Shown one piece after another: positions 49,554-57,685 of a DNA stretch of 64,000 nucleotides. The notes beneath the pieces are model-generated. The model was not told the DNA's origin. It ran no database searches and was given only the letters and a program-made list of their open reading frames with translations. The position numbers and the translations under genes are program-made. Every line of letters begins with the position of its first letter. Position 1 is the first letter of the stretch. Origin of the DNA: Kribbella solani (GTDB lineage: Bacteria; Actinomycetota; Actinomycetes; Propionibacteriales; Kribbellaceae); the NCBI RefSeq assembly GCF_014205295.1, contig NZ_JACHNF010000001.1, positions 6,634,001 through 6,698,000 on the forward strand, given 5' to 3'.

Positions 49554-50890
49554 TACTGACCACCGCCCCGCGCATCCACGCCGCGCGCCTTCAGATCGTC
49601 GACCGCCTTACGTTGCGCGGTCTCGAGCCCGGCCTGCAAAGTGCCCGAACCTTTGAGCGTGCCGGCGATCGCGTCGCCGACTCCGTTCGCCACCGTGGTC
49701 ATGTTGGGCGCCCACTGGAAGCTGGTGTCGACGGCCTTCGACGAGTCCCGGAACACCTGCCAGATCGGCTCCGAGCCGAAGTACGCGGGCTTGGCGCTCA
49801 TCTCCGGCAGGGCGAGCGCGTCGGTCGACGGCGGTACGCTGCCGAGGGCGATCAGCTGCTTCTGTGCCTCCGTGCTGGTCGCGATCCAGGCCGCGAACTC
49901 GGCCGCCTCGGCCGGGTGCTTGCTGTCGGTGAAGACGACGTTCGCCGAGCCCCCGTAGTTGGCGCTGGCCGGCTTCGCGACGTCCCATTGCGGCAGCGGC
50001 GCCACCGCCCACTTGCCGGATGCGCCGGGCGCGTTGGCCTGCAGTACGCCGGTCTCCCAGCTCGCGCCGATCATCGTCGCCAGCGTCCCGTCGTTCATTC
50101 CCTTGAATTCGGCCGGAGTGAAGGGCTGCACGGTGGTTGTGACCAGGCGCTCGTCGACCAGCCGCTGCCAGTAGTCAGCCACTTGGCGTGCCTTGTTGCC
50201 GGTCAGATCGATGGTGAGGTGATTGTCCGCGTACTCGAACGGCCGGGCGCCGTTCTGCCACATCAGCCCGAGCAGGATGTACGAGTGACCGGCGGTGAAG
50301 TTGGTGAGGTGCGCCGCCGGGTCCGCGGCCTGCAGCCGCTTGCCGACCGCCTCGTACTCGGCCCAGGTCTTCGGCACCGTCAGGCCGTACTTGGCGAAGA
50401 CGTCCTTGCGGTAGTAGAGCGCCATCGGGCCGGTGTCCTGGGGCATCCCGTAGACGCCACCGCCGCCGAAGGTGATCTGCTGCCAGGTCCACGGTACGAG
50501 TTTCGCCCGGGTGTCGGCGATGCCCGGACAGGCGGAGATGTCCTTGAGGCCGTTGATGAGCCGGAAGCCGGGCAGATCGGTGTAACCGATCATGCCGACA
50601 TCGGGCGCGGTGCCGGCCTTGAGCGCGTTCGTCATCTGCTGGACGGTGTTGACCGAGACATCCTTCATCGTGACGTGGATGTTGGGATGCGACGCGTTGA
50701 ACGCGGTCACGATCTTCTGCGCGTTGAGGCCGAAACCCCAGTAGGTCAGTTCGACCTTGCCCTGAGACGGTGCGCACGGATTACTGGAAGCGCCGGCAGC
50801 GGGACTGTTCCCGCTACTGCCGCAGGCGACAAGGGAGACCATCGCGAAGGTGCTCATCGCAACTGTGGTCAGAGAGAGGCGGCGGTTCAT
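49553..50890 (-). CDS. Extracellular sugar-binding lipoprotein (SBP family 1)
   Basis: Predicted 445-residue solute-binding lipoprotein. The signal peptide ends with the lipobox LVAC (Cys at about 23). Family 1 features follow: ELTYWGFGLNAQKIVTAFNASHPNIHV, GTAPDVGMIGYTDLPGF, MPQDTGPMALYYRKDVFAKYGLTVPKTWAEYEAVG. AAAGGAG lies 8 nt before ATG 50890. First gene of the importer operon, about 380 bp downstream of operator site B, leaving a long leader. The bound sugar is unknown; rhamnose- or apiose-containing oligosaccharides are suggested by the divergent operon. Confidence 0.92.
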   Translation of the reverse strand: MNRRLSLTTVAMSTFAMVSLVACGSSGNSPAAGASSNPCAPSQGKVELTYWGFGLNAQKIVTAFNASHPNIHVTMKDVSVNTVQQMTNALKAGTAPDVGMIGYTDLPGFRLINGLKDISACPGIADTRAKLVPWTWQQITFGGGGVYGMPQDTGPMALYYRKDVFAKYGLTVPKTWAEYEAVGKRLQAADPAAHLTNFTAGHSYILLGLMWQNGARPFEYADNHLTIDLTGNKARQVADYWQRLVDERLVTTTVQPFTPAEFKGMNDGTLATMIGASWETGVLQANAPGASGKWAVAPLPQWDVAKPASANYGGSANVVFTDSKHPAEAAEFAAWIATSTEAQKQLIALGSVPPSTDALALPEMSAKPAYFGSEPIWQVFRDSSKAVDTSFQWAPNMTTVANGVGDAIAGTLKGSGTLQAGLETAQRKAVDDLKARGVDARGGGQ

Positions 50891-51058
50891 GTCTAGGCTC
50901 CTTTGAATGATGCCTGGCGTGGTACCCGGCTCAGGGGCTTTCCCCGGGGGCAACATCCGATGCACTGGACTCCGAGGCGAGTTTGGAGACGTGCCCGGCG
51001 GTAGCATCCAGCCGCCCGCGCCGTGAACACACGGTCGCGGGTACTGGCGCGGTGCGCG

Positions 51059-51154
51059 TCAACGCGCGGGTGGAGTCCCTGCGCTCGATGGTGTGAACGC
51101 GCCGATCACATCGAGTTCCGGCATGCTGCGCCGGACACGGTCGCGGTCCGTCAT
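51059..51154 (-). CDS. Possible 31-residue leader ORF upstream of the sugar importer
   Basis: In the 470-bp stretch 50891-51360 the only coding signal I can support is a 32-codon frame starting at ATG 51154 with a very strong ribosome site (GAGGAGG, 7-nt spacer). It encodes MTDRDRVRRSMPELDVIGAF and eleven more residues. It resembles no family I know. It lies between operator site B and the binding-protein gene, so it would be in the mRNA leader; a truncated gene start or chance ORF is as likely. Confidence 0.3.
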   Translation of the reverse strand: MTDRDRVRRSMPELDVIGAFTPSSAGTPPAR

Positions 51155-51267
51155 CGACCCACCTCCTCAGGGCTGGAGTTGGCACGGAGCGGTTCGACCC
51201 GGGGCCCTCGATCCGGAGCCGCGGCCCGGAAGGGGGCGCGGGAGATCAAGCCTCGTGGTTCATCAAT

Positions 51268-51283
51268 TGAACTCCGTGTTTCA
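51268..51283 (-). promoter_or_regulatory. TGAAA-N6-TTTCA-type operator, site B
   Basis: TGAAC (51268-51272), six bases, TTTCA (51279-51283), inside AATTGAAC...TTTCATT. It lies about 380 bp upstream of the sugar-binding protein gene. One mismatch from the other sites in the left arm. Confidence 0.5.
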
Positions 51284-51360
51284 TTCCAGTAAATGAATGC
51301 TGTCCTGAGCTGTCAAGGGCGGGGCCTGGATGCCCGGTCCTGGCCGGTCGGGGCAGCGAC

Positions 51361-52005
51361 TCAGATCGCGTTGATGTCGCGGGCCGGAACGCCGGCGACA
51401 CAAGCCCGGGGCGGAACGTCCGCGGTGACGACGGCACCTGCCCCGACCGTCGCGCCGGCGCCGATCACCCGCCGGGGCAGCACCACCGCGCCGGCGCCGA
51501 TGAAAGCCGCGGCCTCGATCACGACGCCGCCGCCCAGCATCGCGAGCGGACTGAGTACGACGTGGTCGTGGATGTCGCAGTCGTGCCCGACGACCGCGTT
51601 CGCGTTCACCAGTACGTGCCGGCCGAGCCGGGCGTCCACCTGGATGCGGGCGCCGGGGAACGCGATCGTGCCGGCCCCAAGAGTCACGTCGTCGTCCAGC
51701 GTCGCGTCCGGGTGCCGGAGCGTCACGGGTTGCCGGCCCCAGCGGGTGGCGGACAGGTCGACCTGTCGCCGGACGAGAGGCTTGCCGACGGCAATCACAT
51801 AGCCGGCATCGGTGCCGGCCAGTACTTCGTCGCCACCGAGGATCGGGACACAGCCGCTCGGTCGCGGCGACCGGGGCAGATCGAGATAGCCGAGGATCCG
51901 GTACGGGTCCCCGGCGAGCCCGGCGATCAACGACCGGATCTGCCGGGCGATGGCGCCCGCGCCGACGACGACGAGCGGCCGGGACTGGATTCGCGGGACA
52001 GCCAT
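51361..52005 (-). CDS. NeuD/PglD-type sugar acetyltransferase (left-handed beta helix)
   Basis: Predicted 214-residue acetyltransferase. The N-terminal ~75 residues form the PglD_N Rossmann-like sugar-binding domain (RPLVVVGAGAIARQIRSLIAGL, ILGYLD). From about 95 on, hexapeptide repeats (VTLGAGTIAFPGARIQVDARLGRHVLVNANAVVGHDCDIHDHVVLSPLAML) form a left-handed beta helix that binds acetyl-CoA, with catalytic His in VGHDC. These enzymes acetylate a 4-amino sugar nucleotide or sialic-type acid. It sits apart from the LegC/NeuC pair at 37-40 kb but would fit the same pathway as LegH. The start at ATG 52005 lacks a clear ribosome site. Confidence 0.82.
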   Translation of the reverse strand: MAVPRIQSRPLVVVGAGAIARQIRSLIAGLAGDPYRILGYLDLPRSPRPSGCVPILGGDEVLAGTDAGYVIAVGKPLVRRQVDLSATRWGRQPVTLRHPDATLDDDVTLGAGTIAFPGARIQVDARLGRHVLVNANAVVGHDCDIHDHVVLSPLAMLGGGVVIEAAAFIGAGAVVLPRRVIGAGATVGAGAVVTADVPPRACVAGVPARDINAI

Positions 52006-52117
52006 GGCTGTGATCGTGCCTATTGGCCGGACCGGGAACCAGTGGGTCTCTTTTCGCCACCGCCGTGTCCCACGCCCGGCCGCGCTTGCATGGGTCGCGG
52101 GGCCACCCTATTCTGCC

Positions 52118-52139
52118 AAATGAAACCGCGATTTCATTT
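52118..52139 (+). promoter_or_regulatory. TGAAA-N6-TTTCA operator, site C (perfect)
   Basis: AAATGAAA (52118-52125), six bases, TTTCATTT (52132-52139): perfect 8-bp inverted repeats, 19 bp before the start of the hydrolase operon. Position over the 5' leader suits repression. Confidence 0.65.
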
Positions 52140-52157
52140 TGACTGAAAGGTGATGCC

Positions 52158-53840
52158 ATGGCTGACATCCAGGCCGACGGCGGTGAGGTGACCGAGATCC
52201 GGCTCGGACCGGTCGCGGACAGTGACGGCTTGGTCGATGTGTGGTTCACCGAACCGGACGGCCGGCGGCTGGTGGTGCCGGCGTTCGCGTCGGGCGGTGA
52301 GTGGAAAGTCCGCTACTCGTCGCTCGCGGCGGGGACACATCACTACGAGGTGGGAACCCCCACGGTGCCGAACCTGGCCGGCGTCGCCGGGACGATCGAC
52401 GTGACCGCGCGGCCGGATCAGCAGAGACTCGCGGCGCGCGGGCCGCTGCGGATCGCACCGGACGGGCGGCATCTCGAACACTCCGACGGGACACCGTTCT
52501 TCTGGCTCGCCGACACCTGGTGGTACGGATTCGCCGAGCGGCTGCAGCTCACCGAGTTTCGTGAGTTCGCCGCTGCCCGCGCCGAGCAGGGTTTCTCGGT
52601 CATCCAGATCGTGGCCGGCCTCTATCCGGAAAGCCTGCCGCAGGCTGCCGCGGCGCGGAGCCGGAGCGGGTGGGTGTGGGACGAGGAGGCGGGTGCACCG
52701 AACCCCGAGTGGTTCGACGAGGCGGATCACCGGATCGCAGCGCTTGCCGACCAGGGCCTCGTACCGTGCATCGTGGGTGCTTGGGGGCACTACTACGAGC
52801 TGATGGACAGCGGCCAATTGGCCCGGCACTGGCGGGAGATGATCGCGCGCTGGGCGGCGTACCCGGTTGTCTGGTGCCTGGCCGGCGAAGCCTCGCTGAC
52901 GCCGGCGGTCGACGTGGACGATCCGGAGCTGAGGTCGGCGCTGGAGGCCGAGACCACCGAGGAGGCCTTGCGGGACCTCGCCGCGCACGAGCACGCGACG
53001 ATCGAGCATCAGTTGAAGACGCTCAACGATGTGGCTCGGACCGTCCGGTCCGCCGATCCGTTCGGCCGGCTGGTGACGATCCATTCGGTGCCGTTCGCCA
53101 AGCCGTGGGAGTTCCTGGAGGACGAGAGCGTGGTGGACTTCTGGCTGCTGCAGACCGGTCACCAGGGCCACCAGGCGCTCGCACCGGCCGTCGACCAGAT
53201 GCAGGCCGCGCTGGATCACCGGCCGGCGAAACCGGTGATCAACGGAGAGCCGTCGTACGAGGGGATCGCCGGCTCCAGCTGGCAGGACATCCAGCGATTC
53301 ATGTTCTGGAGCCATGTTCTCTCCGGAGCCGCGGGGCACAGCTACGGTGCGCACGGGATCTGGGGGTTCAACACCTCGAGCGTTCCGGGACTGTACTCCG
53401 GACTCGCGCCGCACTGGCGTGATGCCGCCGACCTGCCTGGAAGCCGGCAGCTCGGCCTGGGGCGGCGCATGCTGGCAGCGTTGCCCTGGCACGAGTTCGA
53501 GCCGCACCCCGAGTGGCTCTCGCCGTCGGCGCACCCCGGCGATCGACTGCTCCCGTACGCGGCCGGGCTGCGGGAAGGACCCCGGGTGTTCTACTTCCCT
53601 CCGAACGCCTACCTCACCAACTGCTTCCGGTACTCGGCCATCTGGTTCCACGAGCTGGGCGACCGCCGGTGGCGGGCCGAGTTGATCGATCCAGTCACCG
53701 GAGCCGTGGAACGGGAGTTCGTGGTCGAGCCGGAGCCCGACGGCTCGGCCCGCCTGGTCGGCGGCGCCGGCTTCCTGACGCCACTGCCGAGCTGGGCGGA
53801 TTGGCTTGTGGTCCTGCACCCCGAGGGAGGGCCGCGATGA
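52158..53840 (+). CDS. DUF5060/DUF4038 glycoside hydrolase (apiosidase-like, GH140-related)
   Basis: Predicted 560-residue cytoplasmic hydrolase. An N-terminal beta domain (about 1-90, DUF5060-like) precedes a TIM-barrel DUF4038 region from about 100 (LEHSDGTPFFWLADTWWYGFAERLQLTEFREFAAARAEQGFSVIQIV). Acidic candidates are in WCLAGEASL (about 240) and VINGEPSYEG (about 363), the usual acid/base and nucleophile positions of clan A barrels. A C-terminal beta domain (about 480-560) follows. Family members cleave apiose or other side chains of pectin. AAGG lies 8 nt before ATG 52158. First gene of a five-gene catabolic operon whose next members oxidise a free sugar. Confidence 0.8.
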   Translation: MADIQADGGEVTEIRLGPVADSDGLVDVWFTEPDGRRLVVPAFASGGEWKVRYSSLAAGTHHYEVGTPTVPNLAGVAGTIDVTARPDQQRLAARGPLRIAPDGRHLEHSDGTPFFWLADTWWYGFAERLQLTEFREFAAARAEQGFSVIQIVAGLYPESLPQAAAARSRSGWVWDEEAGAPNPEWFDEADHRIAALADQGLVPCIVGAWGHYYELMDSGQLARHWREMIARWAAYPVVWCLAGEASLTPAVDVDDPELRSALEAETTEEALRDLAAHEHATIEHQLKTLNDVARTVRSADPFGRLVTIHSVPFAKPWEFLEDESVVDFWLLQTGHQGHQALAPAVDQMQAALDHRPAKPVINGEPSYEGIAGSSWQDIQRFMFWSHVLSGAAGHSYGAHGIWGFNTSSVPGLYSGLAPHWRDAADLPGSRQLGLGRRMLAALPWHEFEPHPEWLSPSAHPGDRLLPYAAGLREGPRVFYFPPNAYLTNCFRYSAIWFHELGDRRWRAELIDPVTGAVEREFVVEPEPDGSARLVGGAGFLTPLPSWADWLVVLHPEGGPR

Positions 53841-55027
53841 CGAAGATCGTCGACGTGCGGTGCCGGCTGTTCGAGGCGCCGGGCGGGCCGTACCAGGTGA
53901 TGTACGCGAATCCCCTGCGGGCCTGGGATGGAGCTCCGGCGGCGGAGGGGTCTTTCGGGTTCCACGAATGGATGACGGTCGAGGTCGAGCTGGCCACCGG
54001 CGAGATCGGTGTCGGCAATGCCGCGTTGAGTCCGCGGCTGGCGATCCAGGTGGTGTCCAGGCAGCTGGCACCGCTGGTACTCGGTCAGAGCTCGGCCGAC
54101 CGGGAAGCGCTGTGGCAGCGGATGTACCGGACGATCGTGCCGTTCGGACGCCGAGGGGTGGGAATCGCGGCCTTGAGCGCGGTCGACATCGCGTTGTGGG
54201 ACGTGGAGGGGAAGCGTCTCGGCGTACCTGTTTATGACCTTCTGGGTGGGCTGAAGGCGGCCAGGACCCAGGTGTACGCGAGCCAGCTGTACCCCACGGA
54301 GGACCTGGAGGCACTGGCCGCCGAGGCGAAGAGGTACGTGGATGCCGGTTTCGGCGCGATGAAACAGCGGTTCCTGTACGGGCCGAAGGACGGCCGATCC
54401 GGTCTCAGCCGGAATGTCGAACTGGTCCGCGCGGTCCGGGAGACGATCGGCTTCGACATCGACCTGGCCGCGGACGCGTACATGGGCTGGGATCGCGAGT
54501 ACGCGTTGCGGATGGTGCGACTGCTCGAGCCCTACGACCTGCGCTGGCTGGAGGAGCCGCTGTTGCCCGACGACATCGCCGGCTACCAGGCAGTGCGGGC
54601 GGCGAGTCCTATCCCGATCGCGGCAGGCGAGCACGAGTCGACGCTGCCCGCCTTCTACCAGCTGATCACCAGCGGCGCGGTCGACATCGTCCAGCCTGAT
54701 GTGAACCGGGTCGGTGGTCTGACGGCAGCGCGGAAGGTGAGCGCGCTCGCCGAGGCCGCGGGCATCCCACTCATGCCGCACGCCGGGCAGGTCCACAATT
54801 ATCACTTGGTGGCATCGCAGCCCGCCTGTCCGATGGCGGAGTACTTCCCGGTGAATCCTGAACCGCTGGTCGGCAACGAGATGCCGCATCTGTTGTTCGA
54901 GGGGGAGCCGAAGGCGGTTGACGGGTACATCGAACTGAGCCGGGCTCCTGGGCTGGGGATCAGCATTGCGCCGCGGAGTCCGGTGCGGGAAGTGGAGTTG
55001 GGTGATCGGTCGGAGGATCTTGGATGA
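53837..55027 (+). CDS. Enolase-superfamily dehydratase, L-rhamnonate dehydratase type
   Basis: Predicted 396-residue MR/MLE enzyme that dehydrates a sugar acid to a 2-keto-3-deoxy acid. The barrel shows GFGAMKQRFLYGPKDGRSGLSRNVELV (about 174-200), close to the KQRF-YGP-DG block of rhamnonate dehydratases. Metal ligands are DAYMGW (Asp ~217), EEPLLPDD (Glu ~241) and AGEHES (Glu ~267), and the general base His is in MPHAGQVHNYH. It overlaps the preceding hydrolase by 4 bp and the next lactonase gene by 4 bp. L-rhamnonate is the best guess; a related acid such as L-mannonate or L-lyxonate is possible. Confidence 0.85.
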   Translation: MTKIVDVRCRLFEAPGGPYQVMYANPLRAWDGAPAAEGSFGFHEWMTVEVELATGEIGVGNAALSPRLAIQVVSRQLAPLVLGQSSADREALWQRMYRTIVPFGRRGVGIAALSAVDIALWDVEGKRLGVPVYDLLGGLKAARTQVYASQLYPTEDLEALAAEAKRYVDAGFGAMKQRFLYGPKDGRSGLSRNVELVRAVRETIGFDIDLAADAYMGWDREYALRMVRLLEPYDLRWLEEPLLPDDIAGYQAVRAASPIPIAAGEHESTLPAFYQLITSGAVDIVQPDVNRVGGLTAARKVSALAEAAGIPLMPHAGQVHNYHLVASQPACPMAEYFPVNPEPLVGNEMPHLLFEGEPKAVDGYIELSRAPGLGISIAPRSPVREVELGDRSEDLG

Positions 55028-55890
55028 GTGGAGTGGCGGATCAGGGGCTTGGGTGTGAGGGGCTGCTTCGGGTTGGGGGTGAGGTTCTGGAAGGGCCTTG
55101 CTGGGATGGGCGTACGGGGCGGCTGTGGTTCGTGGACATTCCGCGCGGCACGATCTTTTCGTACGGGTGGGCGGACCGGCGGCTCGAGCGGGTTGATGCC
55201 GGGGAAGCGGTGAGTGCGGTGATTCCGCGGGTGGAGGGTGGTGCGGTCGTCGCGTGCCGGCGGGGGGTGGCGACGTTGGCGGGGGATGATCTTCGGCTGG
55301 GGATGTTGATCGACGAGGACATCTCCTGGATGCGGACCAACGACGCGAAGTGCGATCCGTACGGGCGGCTCTGGGTCGGCACGATGGCTGATGACGCGAG
55401 TCCGCGGACCGGCAGTCTGTACCGGATCTCGGCGGACTGGACGCGTACGACGGTGCTGACCGGGGTTTCGATCAGCAACGGGCTCGGCTGGAGTCCGGAC
55501 GGCCGCCGGATGTACTACATCGACAGCCCGATCAAGACCGTCGACGTACTCGACTACGACCCGAGCACCGGAAACGCAGTGGCTCGACGAGTTCTGATCG
55601 ACACGGCGGAGTACCCCGGGATGCCGGACGGGATGGCGGTGGACGCCGAGGGTTGTCTGTGGGTCGCGTTCTTCGGCGGTGGCGCTGTCCGCCGCTTCTC
55701 ACCTGGAGGTTCCTTGCTCGCAACCATCGAAGTTCCCGATCGCTACGTGACCAGTTGCGCGTTCGCCGGTCCGGAGCTCGATCACCTGGTCATCACCACC
55801 GGGCAGGGGCCGGATTCCGCGGCCGGTGGCAACCTTTTCGTGGCTCGTCCGGGCGTACCCGGGTTGCCGACGGCGGCGTTCGCCGGATGA
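55024..55890 (+). CDS. SMP-30/gluconolactonase family sugar lactonase
   Basis: Predicted 288-residue six-bladed beta propeller that opens aldonolactones. Metal-binding residues are recognisable: Glu in EVLEGPCWDGRTGRLWFVDI (about 21-40), Asn in MRTNDAKCDPYGRLWVGTM (about 101-119), Asn in ISNGLGWSPDGRRMYYIDS (about 150-168) and Asp in PGMPDGMAVDAEGCLWVAFF (about 200-219). It would hydrolyse the lactone made by a sugar 1-dehydrogenase in the same operon before the dehydratase acts. Overlaps both neighbours by 4 bp. Confidence 0.9.
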   Translation: MSGVADQGLGCEGLLRVGGEVLEGPCWDGRTGRLWFVDIPRGTIFSYGWADRRLERVDAGEAVSAVIPRVEGGAVVACRRGVATLAGDDLRLGMLIDEDISWMRTNDAKCDPYGRLWVGTMADDASPRTGSLYRISADWTRTTVLTGVSISNGLGWSPDGRRMYYIDSPIKTVDVLDYDPSTGNAVARRVLIDTAEYPGMPDGMAVDAEGCLWVAFFGGGAVRRFSPGGSLLATIEVPDRYVTSCAFAGPELDHLVITTGQGPDSAAGGNLFVARPGVPGLPTAAFAG

Positions 55891-56564
55891 CGCGTACGGC
55901 GCTGGTCACCGGTGGCTGCAGTGGGATCGGTCTCGCGGCCGCGAACAGATTGCGAGCGGACGGGATTCGGGTCCTGACCGCGGACCTGGCTCCGGATGCG
56001 GATGTCGCCGTTGACGTGTCGTCCGCCAAGGACGTCGCGGACGCGGCCGGCTCGATCGGCGCGGTCGACATCCTGGTCAACAGCGCGGGCATCGTCGGTC
56101 CGAACGCGCCGTTGTGGGAGATCACCGACGAGCAGTGGGACCGGGTCATCAGGGTCGATCTGACCGGGGTCTTCAACTGCTGCCGAGCGGTGATCCCGGG
56201 CATGATCGAGCGCGGCTGGGGCCGGATCGTGAACGTGGCAAGCATCGCCGGCAAGGAGGGCAACCCGAACCTGTCCGCGTACTCGGCGGCCAAGGCGGGC
56301 GTGATCGGGCTGACGAAATCACTCGGCAAGGAGCTGGCGACCAGCGGCGTACTCGTGCATGCGATCGCGCCGGCCGTGATCTCGACGCCGATGAATGCCG
56401 GTACGGCGCCGGAGACGTTGCGGTACATGATCGACCGGATCCCGATGGGCCGGCTCGGTGAACCGGATGAAGTTGCCGAACTGATCGCCTGGTTGTGCTC
56501 GGATCGGTGCACCTTCTCCACCGGATCCGTGCATGACATCAGCGGCGGCCGGGCCACGTACTGA
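55887..56564 (+). CDS. SDR family sugar/keto-acid dehydrogenase
   Basis: Predicted 225-residue classical short-chain dehydrogenase: cofactor motif TGGCSGIG (about 8-15), NSAG (about 67-70), catalytic Ser in NVASIAG and Y-x3-K in YSAAK (about 132-136). Asp in TADLAP after beta2 favours NAD+. In non-phosphorylated rhamnose or fucose pathways an SDR is either the sugar 1-dehydrogenase or the 2-keto-3-deoxy acid dehydrogenase; either role is possible here. It is embedded in the operon between lactonase and zinc dehydrogenase. Confidence 0.88.
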   Translation: MTRTALVTGGCSGIGLAAANRLRADGIRVLTADLAPDADVAVDVSSAKDVADAAGSIGAVDILVNSAGIVGPNAPLWEITDEQWDRVIRVDLTGVFNCCRAVIPGMIERGWGRIVNVASIAGKEGNPNLSAYSAAKAGVIGLTKSLGKELATSGVLVHAIAPAVISTPMNAGTAPETLRYMIDRIPMGRLGEPDEVAELIAWLCSDRCTFSTGSVHDISGGRATY

Positions 56565-56581
56565 CCGAGTGGGGTGAGCTG

Positions 56582-57595
56582 ATGCGAGCGTTCGTGATCG
56601 ACGGTCCGGGGTCGGGATCGGTTCGCGACGTACCGGAACCGAAGGCGACCGGAAACCGCGTGGTCGTCGACGTCGAAACCGTGGGTCTGTGCGGAACGGA
56701 CGTCGAGCTGTTCGCGGGGACGATGCCGTACTTCCGCCAAGGACTGCTGACGTACCCGGTCCGCCCCGGGCACGAGTGGGCCGGGACGGTTCGCGAGATC
56801 GGGCCCGAGGTGACGTCCGTCCAGCCCGGCGATCGCGTCACCGGCGACACGTTCGTCGGCTGCGGTACGTGCGAACTCTGCCGTACCGGTCGGCATCATC
56901 TTTGTCCGGTGCATGACGAGATCGGTGTACGGGACGGGTTGCCGGGCGCCTTGGCCGAGCGGATCGCCGTACCGGAAATCGCGGTGCACAAGCTGCCGCC
57001 GTCGATGTCGGCGGCGGTGGGGGCGTTCATCGAACCGGGCTCCTGCGCGTTGCGCGGGGTGCGGGCAGCGCGGGTGCGTGACGGCGCTGCGGTACTCGTT
57101 TGGGGTACGGGCACGCTCGGACTGCTCGCGGCGCAATTCGCCCGTGCTTTGGGTGCTTCGGTTTGCGTTGCCGGTGTTGTTGCCGAGCAGCTGGACCTGG
57201 CGCGGCGCCTTGGCTTCGACGATGTCGTACGGCCCGAGGACCTGGGTGGCCGTCAGTTCGTCAGCGTCATCGACGCGACCGGAAGCACGACGGTGCCTGG
57301 CCAAGCCATGAATCACATCGCTCCAGGCGGTGTACTCGCATTGCTCGGCGTCGCGCCGGAGCCGGGCGTGCTGGACGTGAATCGCCTTGTTCTCAACGAC
57401 ATCAGCGCGATCGGCGTCCTTGGTGGATCGGCCTGCATCGACGATGCGATCACCCTGCTCCAAAGCAATGGTGTCGATGTCCACCCGATGATCGCCGGCA
57501 CCGTCGCGCTGGATCAGGTGGCCGAGATCCTTTGCAATGGTGGAAAAGTAGCCGGAACATGCGCTCCCAAGGTGCAGGTTGCCCCGTCCGCCTAA
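56582..57595 (+). CDS. Zinc-dependent medium-chain dehydrogenase
   Basis: Predicted 337-residue MDR-family dehydrogenase. Catalytic zinc ligands are in GLCGTD (Cys ~37) and PGHEWAG (His/Glu ~62-63); the structural zinc cysteines are in GCGTCELCRTGRHHLC (about 93-108). The Rossmann motif is WGTGTLGLLAAQFA (about 176-189). Belongs to the sorbitol/threonine/sugar dehydrogenase group. Last gene of the catabolic operon, 17 bp after the SDR; it could be the first (sugar to lactone) or the fourth step. No hydrolase or aldolase for the final cleavage is present in the window. Confidence 0.88.
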   Translation: MRAFVIDGPGSGSVRDVPEPKATGNRVVVDVETVGLCGTDVELFAGTMPYFRQGLLTYPVRPGHEWAGTVREIGPEVTSVQPGDRVTGDTFVGCGTCELCRTGRHHLCPVHDEIGVRDGLPGALAERIAVPEIAVHKLPPSMSAAVGAFIEPGSCALRGVRAARVRDGAAVLVWGTGTLGLLAAQFARALGASVCVAGVVAEQLDLARRLGFDDVVRPEDLGGRQFVSVIDATGSTTVPGQAMNHIAPGGVLALLGVAPEPGVLDVNRLVLNDISAIGVLGGSACIDDAITLLQSNGVDVHPMIAGTVALDQVAEILCNGGKVAGTCAPKVQVAPSA

Positions 57596-57685
57596 GGAGT
57601 GCGGTGTAACTAGCCCTGATGAGTTGACCCGCCGCATCGCCGTACGCTCCAGGCACCGTTGGGAAACTCGGGCAGGGGAGCGCCA

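Noticed and set aside
52134..54314. 726-codon minus-strand frame opposite the hydrolase and dehydratase
   Set aside because: Shadow of real genes on the plus strand; low-complexity composition and no motif.
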